From contig DKBD01000128.1 in NCBI GenBank assembly GCA_002451055.1, forward strand, positions 9,980-15,182: DNA of 5,203 bases, in the 5' to 3' direction. Positions 1-4,654 of this stretch are shown here, one piece after another; the stretch's first letter is position 1, and each line of letters opens with the position of its first letter. Below the pieces are notes generated by a model. The model ran no database searches, was not told where the DNA came from, and saw nothing but the letters and a program-made list of their open reading frames with translations. The stretch comes from Nitrospira sp. UBA6909. GTDB taxonomy: Bacteria; Nitrospirota; Nitrospiria; Nitrospirales; Nitrospiraceae. A program made the position numbers and the translations under genes.

Positions 1-615
1 ACGGAGTATTACCACGATCTCGGCGTCAAAGTGCGATATCTGCATTCCGATATCAAAACGCTTGAGCGGGCTGAGATTGTACAGGATCTTCGGCGCGGCC
101 GGTTCGACGTGCTGGTCGGCATCAATTTGCTGCGGGAAGGGCTCGATTTGCCGGAGGTAAGCTTGGTCGCCATTCTCGATGCGGACAAGGAAGGCTATCT
201 GCGTTCGTACCGCTCGCTCATCCAGACGGCCGGCCGTGCCGCGCGCAATGTCGAGGGTCGGGTGATTTTCTACGGGGATTCCGTCACGGACTCCATGAAG
301 CTCGCGATCGAGGAAACGGAGCGGCGGCGTACGATTCAGGGAGAGTACAATCACGCGCATGGCATCACACCCGCCAGCGTGAAAAAGGGGATTCCGGCGC
401 TGGAGTACGCCGTGGCCGATCTGGATTATGTCCAGCTGGAATTGGCGGCGGAGCCCGTTGAGCGATATGGAGAAGAGAGGACGACGGATCAGCTCATTCA
501 GCGGCTGGAGACGGAGATGAAGGCGGCGGCGAAGGAACTCGCGTTCGAACGGGCCGCGGAGCTGCGCAACCGAATCCGGGCGCTGAAGCTGAGGGACCTG
601 GAAGTGAAGTCCTAG
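1..615 (+). CDS. uvrB: UvrABC system protein B, C-terminal part (5' end outside window)
   Basis: UvrB is the helicase-like damage-verification subunit of bacterial nucleotide excision repair: UvrA loads it on damaged DNA and it recruits UvrC for incision. The reading frame is open from the first base, so about 204 of the usual 660-680 residues are visible. Fragment residues 40-49 read [10 protein letters not shown] and residues 75-83 read QTAGRAARN, the helicase motif V and VI region with the arginines that act in ATP hydrolysis. The usual UvrB motif VI is QTIGRAARN, so the Ala is a mild variant. The stretch around [10 protein letters not shown] is also typical of UvrB. Residues about 161-196 form the C-terminal UVR domain (charged helical hairpin, [20 protein letters not shown]), which binds UvrC or UvrA. 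The first in-frame start visible, GTG at 31, lies inside the helicase domain and is not the gene start. The gene ends with TAG at 613-615, four bases from the convergent membrane-protein gene. Identification is very secure. Confidence 0.98.
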   Translation, partial: TEYYHDLGVKVRYLHSDIKTLERAEIVQDLRRGRFDVLVGINLLREGLDLPEVSLVAILDADKEGYLRSYRSLIQTAGRAARNVEGRVIFYGDSVTDSMKLAIEETERRRTIQGEYNHAHGITPASVKKGIPALEYAVADLDYVQLELAAEPVERYGEERTTDQLIQRLETEMKAAAKELAFERAAELRNRIRALKLRDLEVKS

Positions 616-619
616 CCTG

Positions 620-880
620 TTACACGTGCTTGTAGAGATAGATTCCGATGAACATGCCCAACACGCTGATGATGTTGATTTTCAGGCTGAAGCCTAGGGT
701 GAGTGTGAGAAGGATGAGATCAATCGTGAGGGGAGGATTGATGCCGGGGGTGAAGTGTGTTGAGAAGATGCTCTGAATCGTGCCTTGTGGCGCCATGAGG
801 TGGAGAATTTCTCCGAGAATTCCACCCAGCAGGCCTCCGATGATGATGAAGATGAACAGCACCCAAGGTGACTTTCGCAC
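620..880 (-). CDS. small two-segment membrane protein, DUF4321-like
   Basis: This 86-residue protein has no established function. It has a short basic N-terminus (MRKSPW), a hydrophobic glycine-rich segment at residues 7-28 (FIIIGGLLGGILGEIL), a polar loop with prolines at about 29-52, and a second hydrophobic stretch at about 52-83 containing TLTLGFSLKINI, ending in YLYKHV. From memory, this layout (GGLLGGILGE near the N-terminus and LTLGFSLKIN near the C-terminus) is that of the DUF4321 family of small inner-membrane proteins. The start is a GTG at 880-878. An in-frame TGA at 901-899 on the minus strand excludes a longer form. A GGAGGA ribosome binding site (892-897 on the plus strand) lies 11 bases upstream, slightly far but usable. 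The gene converges on uvrB and diverges from ffh, so it is not in an operon with either. The conserved pattern and proper start signals make it a real gene. The family call is likely but unverified. Confidence 0.85.
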   Translation of the reverse strand: MRKSPWVLFIFIIIGGLLGGILGEILHLMAPQGTIQSIFSTHFTPGINPPLTIDLILLTLTLGFSLKINIISVLGMFIGIYLYKHV

Positions 881-891
881 GAGCGCGCGGA

Positions 892-897
892 TCCTCC
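892..897 (-). promoter_or_regulatory. ribosome binding site of the DUF4321-like gene
   Basis: On the minus strand this reads GGAGGA, 11 bases before the GTG at 880. It supports the GTG start, since the only other start close by (ATG at 902-900) opens a different frame that reads out of register through the membrane protein. Confidence 0.55.
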
Positions 898-941
898 GTC
901 ATACGAACCAGTCGCTACGACTGCGGCGATGATACCACGGC

Positions 942-970
942 ACCATATCGGAAGGTCACAGGCAAGTCAA
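942..970 (-). promoter_or_regulatory. predicted sigma-70-type promoter for the DUF4321-like gene
   Basis: Read on the minus strand, TTGACT (970-965) is followed after 17 bases by TATGGT (947-942). The -35 box matches the consensus at 5 of 6 bases and the -10 box at 4 of 6, with ideal spacing. Transcription would begin near 935, leaving a leader of about 55 bases before the GTG at 880. This is a prediction from sequence only. Confidence 0.5.
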
Positions 971-1012
971 CAAAACCGGTAACTTGAGCAACCTCAGTAC
1001 CGCCTTGACTTG
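963..1012. repeat. nested inverted repeat between the divergent promoters
   Basis: The outer arms CAAGTCAA (963-970) and TTGACTTG (1005-1012) are perfect 8-bp inverted copies and contain the two outward-facing -35 boxes. Between them CGGTA-A-CT-T-GAG (977-988) pairs with CTCAGTACCG (993-1002) as 10 bp with two single-base bulges and a CAAC loop. The two dyads have almost the same centre (about 988 to 990). The segment lies upstream of both predicted transcription starts, so it would act as DNA, for example as an operator, rather than as RNA. The symmetry is seen directly; any function is inferred. Confidence 0.5.
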
Positions 1013-1033
1013 TGAGACTCGGTTCTATACACT
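1005..1033 (+). promoter_or_regulatory. predicted sigma-70-type promoter for ffh
   Basis: TTGACT (1005-1010) is followed after 17 bases by TACACT (1028-1033). The -35 matches the consensus at 5 of 6 bases, the -10 at 4 of 6. An alternative -10, TATACA at 1026-1031, has a short 15-base spacer. Transcription would start near 1040, giving a leader of about 75 bases before the ffh ATG. It is the best promoter candidate in the 234-base gap between the divergent genes and may also serve the rpsP operon by read-through, since no intrinsic terminator separates ffh from rpsP. Confidence 0.55.
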
Positions 1034-1060
1034 GCCAAATGCTCTTTTTCTAGATTTTTC

Positions 1061-1106
1061 GAGGCGATCGGAGATCTGGCGTGAGGCTTCGATGGCCTCT
1101 TTCTTT
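1061..1106 (+). promoter_or_regulatory. possible alternative-hairpin leader upstream of ffh
   Basis: GCCTC at 1095-1099 can pair with GAGGC at 1083-1087 (5 bp, 7-base loop), directly followed by TTTCTTT (1100-1106), like a weak intrinsic terminator. The same bases, taken as CGATGGCCTC (1090-1099), can instead pair with GAGGCGATCG at 1061-1070 (9 bp with one G-G mismatch, 19-base loop). The two folds exclude each other. The short stems make a true attenuator uncertain, and no known riboswitch consensus is recognised here. Confidence 0.25.
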
Positions 1107-1114
1107 GTGAGCCC

Positions 1115-2461
1115 ATGTTCGACACACTGAGCAACAAATTCGAGACCATTCTGAAAAAACTCCGGGGGCAAGGTGTGCTCACGGAGGAGAATATTGCCGA
1201 GGCGCTCAAGGAGGTGCGATTCGCGCTCCTCGAAGCCGACGTGAACTTCAAGATCGTGAAGGAGTTCATCGAACGGGTTCGGCAAAAGGCCATCGGCCAA
1301 GAAGTGCTGCAGAGTCTGACTCCCGGTCATCACGTTGTCAAGATCGTTCGGGACGAATTAAGCAGCATGATGGGGGGCGAACGCTCCGGGCTTGCGCTCA
1401 ACTCCCAGCCGCCAACCGTCGTCATGATGGTCGGATTGCAGGGAGCCGGCAAGACGACGACCTGCGGCAAGCTGGCCCGCCTGTTTAAGAATCAAGGCAG
1501 ACGTGTGCTCTTGGTCGCGGCTGACCCTCGCCGGCCTGCGGCCGGTGAGCAGCTCAGCGCGCTGGGACGCGATCTTGGCATCGCCGTCTACCGTGTCGAT
1601 CAGGCGCAGGCTTCTCGATCGGATGTGGTGCGCATCTGTCAAGGCGGCGTCGAACAGGCGCGAACGCAAGGCTTCGATCTGGTTGTGTTGGATACGGGAG
1701 GGCGGCTGCACATTGACGATGAGTTGATGGAAGAGCTTGTCGCGGTCAAGGGTGCAGTGGATCCTCACGAAGTCCTGCTGGTTGCCGACGCCATGACCGG
1801 TCAGGACGCAGTGGCGATGGCGAGCCAGTTCGATCAGAAGGTCGGCGTGACCGGCGTCATCTTGACGAAGGTCGAGGGCGACGCGCGCGGAGGCGCGGTG
1901 TTATCCATTCGGGCCGTGACCGGCAAGCCGATCAAGTTTCTCGGCATGGGTGAAAAGCTGGATGCGCTCGAGCCGTTTCACCCGGACCGTATGGCCTCGC
2001 GCATTCTCGGGATGGGCGACGTGTTGTCGCTAATCGAGAAAGCGCAAGAAAGCATTTCTCGGGAACAGGCCGAGGAAGCACAAAAGCGGCTCACGAGCAA
2101 TACGTTCACGCTGGAGGATTTCCGAACCCAGCTGGGCCAGATGGGCCGTCTTGGCTCATTGGATCAGATTCTTGGCCTGCTCCCGGGTGGGCAGAAACTC
2201 AAGAGCGCGATTGAGGGAAACAAGCCGGAGCGGGAAATGGGCCGGGTGGCCGCCATCATCGACTCCATGACCATCCGCGAGCGTCGCGATCATACGATCA
2301 TCAATGGAAGCCGAAAGAAACGGATCGCGCGTGGGAGCGGCACCAGCGTGCCGGAGGTCAATCGGCTGATCAAACAATTTTTATCGGCGAAGAAACTGGC
2401 AAAAGCCATGACGGGCGCAGGGGGGCGGCGGCATCTCGCCCAACTGATGCGATCGATGTAA
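1115..2461 (+). CDS. ffh: signal recognition particle protein Ffh (SRP54 homologue)
   Basis: Ffh binds 4.5S RNA, recognises signal sequences emerging from the ribosome, and with the receptor FtsY delivers the ribosome to the membrane by paired GTP hydrolysis. The protein is 448 residues, the usual length. The N domain covers about 1-90 (LTEENIAEALKEVRFALLEADV is typical). The G domain covers about 100-300, with P-loop GLQGAGKTTT at 107-116, ADPRRPAA at 136-143, DTGGRLHID at 193-201 and TKVEGDARGG at 251-260. The M domain follows from about 328, with the RNA-binding motif SRKKRIARGSGT at 399-410. Two motif positions are odd: DTGGR replaces DTAGR, and Glu254 stands where the guanine-specifying Asp of TKxD is expected. 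An in-frame TGA at 1082-1084 and no intervening start codon fix ATG 1115 as the start, although no clear Shine-Dalgarno site precedes it. The gene ends in tandem stops, TAA TGA (2459-2464). Identity is certain. Confidence 0.98.
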   Translation: MFDTLSNKFETILKKLRGQGVLTEENIAEALKEVRFALLEADVNFKIVKEFIERVRQKAIGQEVLQSLTPGHHVVKIVRDELSSMMGGERSGLALNSQPPTVVMMVGLQGAGKTTTCGKLARLFKNQGRRVLLVAADPRRPAAGEQLSALGRDLGIAVYRVDQAQASRSDVVRICQGGVEQARTQGFDLVVLDTGGRLHIDDELMEELVAVKGAVDPHEVLLVADAMTGQDAVAMASQFDQKVGVTGVILTKVEGDARGGAVLSIRAVTGKPIKFLGMGEKLDALEPFHPDRMASRILGMGDVLSLIEKAQESISREQAEEAQKRLTSNTFTLEDFRTQLGQMGRLGSLDQILGLLPGGQKLKSAIEGNKPEREMGRVAAIIDSMTIRERRDHTIINGSRKKRIARGSGTSVPEVNRLIKQFLSAKKLAKAMTGAGGRRHLAQLMRSM

Positions 2462-2529
2462 TGAACCAGGCTGAGGCCGAGATCGAAACCAACGTCGAAA
2501 TTGGCTATTCGACGTCGCCCCAGCCGTAA
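2461..2529 (+). CDS. possible 22-codon mini-ORF between ffh and rpsP
   Basis: An ATG at 2461 shares its A with the ffh TAA stop (TAATG arrangement) and opens a 22-residue frame ending in TAA at 2527-2529, 35 bases before the rpsP GTG. The peptide starts MNQAEAEIETNV and ends with two prolines in STSPQP. It has no Shine-Dalgarno site of its own and could be translated only by reinitiation after ffh. It spans the hairpin at 2492-2515, so its translation would open that hairpin. I recognise no homologue, and a chance frame of this length is quite possible. Confidence 0.2.
   Translation: MNQAEAEIETNVEIGYSTSPQP
2492..2515 (+). promoter_or_regulatory. perfect 8-bp hairpin in the ffh-rpsP spacer
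   Basis: ACGTCGAA (2492-2499) and TTCGACGT (2508-2515) form a perfect 8-bp stem around an 8-base loop. GGCTG (2469-2473) and CAGCC (2521-2525) could close an outer stem around it. No T-run follows, so it is not a standard intrinsic terminator. It may be an RNA processing site, a 3'-end stabiliser for the ffh message, or a control element of rpsP. Confidence 0.45.
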
Positions 2530-2551
2530 CCTGAACGTTAATTGTCGTCAC

Positions 2552-2559
2552 AAGGAGGG
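2552..2559 (+). promoter_or_regulatory. strong ribosome binding site of rpsP
   Basis: AAGGAGGG ends five bases before the GTG at 2565. This near-perfect anti-16S complement decides the GTG start of rpsP, which is confirmed by the standard S16 N-terminus MAVHLRLAR. Confidence 0.85.
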
Positions 2560-2564
2560 AGAGC

Positions 2565-2855
2565 GTGGCTGTTCATTTGAGACTCGCGCGGACAGGAAGA
2601 CACAAGCGGCCCATGTATCGGCTGGTGGCGGCTGATTCCCGCAAAGCGCGGGATGGGCGGTTCATCGAGATTCTTGGAATCTTCGACCCATTGAAAGAAG
2701 CCGGGACGCCGGAGCTCAAGCAAGAGCGTGTACTGACCTGGTTGCACCAGGGAGCGCAACCGACGGTCACCGTGCGAACGTTGCTTCGCCGATCCGGTGT
2801 GTGGAAGCAGTTCGAGGCTGAAAAGGCCGCCAGAAAAGGGACGGTTGCGAAGTAA
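2565..2855 (+). CDS. rpsP: 30S ribosomal protein S16
   Basis: S16 is a small 30S protein that binds the 5' domain of 16S rRNA and promotes subunit assembly. The 96-residue product has the family signature from its first residues: MAVHLRLARTGRHKRPMYRL, then ADSRKARDGRFIEILG at 23-38, DPLKE at 41-45 and a RVLTWLHQGAQPTVTVRTLL stretch at 55-74. Its length is a little above the usual 80-90 residues because of a lysine- and alanine-rich tail (about 83-96), which is common and variable in S16. The start is GTG, preceded by a very strong ribosome binding site. It is the first gene of the rpsP-rimM-trmD-rplS operon, and rimM begins 16 bases after its TAA. No KH-domain gene (KhpA) stands between rpsP and rimM, unlike in Firmicutes and several other groups. 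The call is certain. Confidence 0.98.
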   Translation: MAVHLRLARTGRHKRPMYRLVAADSRKARDGRFIEILGIFDPLKEAGTPELKQERVLTWLHQGAQPTVTVRTLLRRSGVWKQFEAEKAARKGTVAK

Positions 2856-2871
2856 CGCTCTGTCTGACTGA

Positions 2872-3390
2872 ATGGTGGGCGAGCTTGATACGGTGACGGT
2901 CGGACGGATCGAACGACCGTTCGGCGTCAAGGGAGAAGTGAAGGTTCGTCCCTTGAGCGATGTTCCGGGCCGACTTGAATCGCTGACAGACGTGAGTCTT
3001 GTGGCGAAGAACGGCAAGGCGATGGACACCAGCGTGACCGGTGTTAGGCGTGCCGGCAAGGAGTTCATTGTCAGGTTTGCGGGCCTGACCACGCCGGAAG
3101 AGGCGGGGTTATGGCGTGGCGGCCTGATTCAGGTTCCCCGTGGGACCGTGCCCGCGCTTCCAGCCGGACAGTACTATGAGTGCGATTTGGTGGGGCTTGC
3201 AGTAGAGACCGAGCAGGGGCGGTCGATCGGGGTATTGGAAGAGATCTGGGAATTGCCGGGCAATCATGTGTTCGTCGTTCGACAAGGGGACAAGGAAACC
3301 TTGATTCCGGCGGCCAAGGAGTGGGTGACTCGGGTCGACCTCGAACGCGGGCTTATGACTGTTCATATGATCGAGGGGATGGAAGGGTAG
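2872..3390 (+). CDS. rimM: 16S rRNA processing / 30S maturation factor RimM
   Basis: RimM helps late assembly of the 30S head and binds S19, so it works with neighbouring ribosomal proteins. The 172-residue protein has the usual two domains: an N-terminal RimM beta-barrel at about 7-90, opening with VTVGRIERPFGVKGEVKV and containing the GLTTPEEA segment near 71-78, and a C-terminal PRC-like barrel at about 100-170, with YYECDLVGLAVETEQG at 101-116 and LIPAAKEWVTRVD near 144-156. The segment ELPGNHVFVV corresponds to the usual GANDVYVV. ATG 2872 gives a normal N-terminus, but no Shine-Dalgarno site is visible in the 16-base gap after rpsP. GTG at 2875 and GTG at 2893 are weaker alternatives. 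Poor initiation or coupling to rpsP would fit the low RimM level known for the E. coli operon. It ends one base before trmD. Function is secure; the exact start is less so. Confidence 0.96.
   Translation: MVGELDTVTVGRIERPFGVKGEVKVRPLSDVPGRLESLTDVSLVAKNGKAMDTSVTGVRRAGKEFIVRFAGLTTPEEAGLWRGGLIQVPRGTVPALPAGQYYECDLVGLAVETEQGRSIGVLEEIWELPGNHVFVVRQGDKETLIPAAKEWVTRVDLERGLMTVHMIEGMEG
3381..3387 (+). promoter_or_regulatory. ribosome binding site of trmD inside the rimM end
   Basis: GGAAGGG ends four bases before the trmD ATG at 3392 and lies within the last codons of rimM, so ribosomes finishing rimM cover it. This suggests translational coupling across the one-base TAG-C-ATG junction. Confidence 0.6.
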
Positions 3391-3391
3391 C

Positions 3392-4177
3392 ATGCTGCGG
3401 TTCGATGTCCTGACATTGTTCCCGGACATGATCAGTCCCGTGTTGGGACAGAGTATCCTCAAGCGTGCTCAGGAAAAGGGTCTTCTTGATGTGCGGGTGC
3501 ACAATCTGCGCGACTTTACCGAAGATCGCCACAAGACGGCCGATGACCTGCCTTATGGCGGGGGCGCAGGCATGGTGATGAAGGCCGAGCCGATTTTTCG
3601 GGCGATCGACGCGCTGACCGAGGAAACTCAGGCGGACGGAGATGAGATGCGCTTGCTGTTTCCAACTCCACATGGCCGGCCGTTCTCGCAAGACTATGCC
3701 CGGCGTCTCGCTGAGGAACGGCGTCGCATGGTGATCCTCTGCGGTCATTATGAAGGGGTTGATGAGCGAGTCAGAACGGCGCTGTCGCCGGAGGAAGTGT
3801 CCGTCGGCGACTATGTGTTAACCGGAGGTGAACTTCCGGCGCTGATTCTGATCGATGCGGCGGCACGGTTGGTTCCCGGCGTCTTGGGCGATCCGGATTC
3901 CCTGATCGAAGAGTCATTTTCGGATTCACTATTGGAGTATCCGCACTATACAAGGCCGGTTGAGGTGCGCGGCCTCGGTGTCCCGGAGGTGCTGTTGTCT
4001 GGACATCATGAAGTGATTCGTTTGTGGCGCAGGAAGCAGGCGTTGTGCAGCACGTATCTCAGACGCCCTGATCTTTTGAGGGATCGGGTCCTGACAAGTG
4101 AAGATCGGCGGTTGTTGGATGAATTGATCAGCGAAGGTGTTTCGACGGTGTCGATGCGTAGTGGGGAGGAGGGGTAA
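3392..4177 (+). CDS. trmD: tRNA (guanine-N1)-methyltransferase TrmD
   Basis: TrmD transfers a methyl group from S-adenosylmethionine to N1 of G37 in tRNAs with G36, preventing +1 frameshifting. It is a SPOUT-class enzyme with a trefoil knot and acts as a dimer. The 261 residues match the family length. Visible motifs are LTLFPDM at 7-13, [11 protein letters not shown] at 54-64, [12 protein letters not shown] at 116-127, [14 protein letters not shown] at 137-150 (the knot and cofactor region), EYPHYTRP at 182-189 and [15 protein letters not shown] at 200-214. Arg159 (in AAAR) corresponds to E. coli Arg154. Residue 174, aligned by eye with catalytic Asp169 of the E. coli enzyme in the EDSF segment, is Glu in EESF. 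This is a conservative change that may be normal in some lineages. The gene follows rimM after one base and its TAA is four bases before rplS, whose ribosome binding site it contains. The call is certain. Confidence 0.98.
   Translation: MLRFDVLTLFPDMISPVLGQSILKRAQEKGLLDVRVHNLRDFTEDRHKTADDLPYGGGAGMVMKAEPIFRAIDALTEETQADGDEMRLLFPTPHGRPFSQDYARRLAEERRRMVILCGHYEGVDERVRTALSPEEVSVGDYVLTGGELPALILIDAAARLVPGVLGDPDSLIEESFSDSLLEYPHYTRPVEVRGLGVPEVLLSGHHEVIRLWRRKQALCSTYLRRPDLLRDRVLTSEDRRLLDELISEGVSTVSMRSGEEG
4164..4174 (+). promoter_or_regulatory. very strong ribosome binding site of rplS
   Basis: GGGAGGAGGGG, inside the last trmD codons, ends seven bases before ATG 4182. It fixes that ATG as the rplS start in preference to the in-frame GTG at 4137, which would add 15 non-family residues. 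Confidence 0.85.
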
Positions 4178-4181
4178 GTTC

Positions 4182-4586
4182 ATGAATCAGCTGGAACGTG
4201 TGCAGCGGTCCTTTACAAAAAAGTCGGCTCCGAGCTTTGAAATCGGGGATACGGTCAGAGTCCATGTCAAGGTGGTCGAAGGGGATAAAGAACGTATTCA
4301 GGTGTATGAAGGAACGGTGATCGCTCGGCAGGGCTCCTTGAATACGGAGACATTTACGGTCCGCAAGATATCCTACGGTGTCGGGGTCGAGCGGATCTTC
4401 CCGGTACATTCGCCGATTGTTTCAAAGGTTGATGTTGTTCGGCAAGGGCGTGTGCGTCGGGCCAAGCTCTATTATCTGCGCGGGAAAAAGGGACGGTTCG
4501 CCAAAGTGGAAGAGCGCGAATTCGTCGGAGCGAGCACGCCGTCCGCGCAACCGGCTGCTGCTCCGGAAGAACCCGCAAAAGCGTAA
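4182..4586 (+). CDS. rplS: 50S ribosomal protein L19
   Basis: L19 lies at the 30S-50S interface of the large subunit. From ATG 4182 the product is 134 residues, slightly longer than the usual 110-130. The core is unmistakable: [16 protein letters not shown] at 19-34, [15 protein letters not shown] at 37-51, [20 protein letters not shown] at 57-76, and [19 protein letters not shown] at 91-109. The last 20 residues or so (from about VGASTP at 115) are rich in Ala, Pro and Glu. Such a tail is not part of the conserved L19 fold and is probably disordered at the ribosome surface. A very strong ribosome binding site, embedded in the end of trmD, decides the start. With rpsP it frames the two low-abundance enzymes RimM and TrmD. 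It is probably co-transcribed with them; an imperfect hairpin begins at its stop codon. The identification is certain. Confidence 0.97.
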   Translation: MNQLERVQRSFTKKSAPSFEIGDTVRVHVKVVEGDKERIQVYEGTVIARQGSLNTETFTVRKISYGVGVERIFPVHSPIVSKVDVVRQGRVRRAKLYYLRGKKGRFAKVEEREFVGASTPSAQPAAAPEEPAKA

Positions 4587-4624
4587 CCACCCGCTAAAAC
4601 CAGCCTCATCAAGGCGGGGTGGTT
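4585..4624 (+). terminator. imperfect hairpin after rplS, possible partial terminator or processing site
   Basis: AACCACCCGC (4585-4594) pairs with GCGGGGTGGTT (4614-4624) as a 10-bp GC-rich stem with one bulged G and a 19-base loop. The 5' arm overlaps the rplS stop codon. No T-run follows (GCCGATTC), so a standard intrinsic terminator is unlikely. It could weaken read-through into rnhB or protect the upstream message from 3' exonucleases. Confidence 0.4.
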
Positions 4625-4654
4625 GCCGATTCATGCAAGGGACCTCTTTGGCGT

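Noticed and set aside
31..615. GTG at 31 as the start of a separate 194-residue gene
   Set aside because: The frame is open to the window edge and the upstream residues ([10 protein letters not shown]) continue the UvrB helicase domain.
1034..1114. Small RNA such as 4.5S SRP RNA in front of ffh
   Set aside because: The segment lacks the GGAA-type tetraloop and the long symmetric stem of SRP RNA, and it is too T-rich and short.
1025..1333. Minus-strand 102-residue frame antisense to the ffh start, whose C-terminus (GLTKKEAIEASRQISDRLEK) looks protein-like
   Set aside because: Most of it is antisense to the conserved N domain of Ffh and it covers the ffh leader and part of the ffh promoter. 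No convincing ribosome binding site or family was recognised.
2538..3092. Minus-strand 184-residue frame opposite rpsP and rimM
   Set aside because: It is antisense to two unmistakable genes, has a composition typical of a shadow frame (rich in Ser, Pro, Arg) and shows no recognisable domain.
4137..4181. N-terminal extension of L19 from GTG 4137
   Set aside because: It would overlap trmD by 41 bases, lacks family residues, and the very strong ribosome binding site at 4164-4174 points to ATG 4182.
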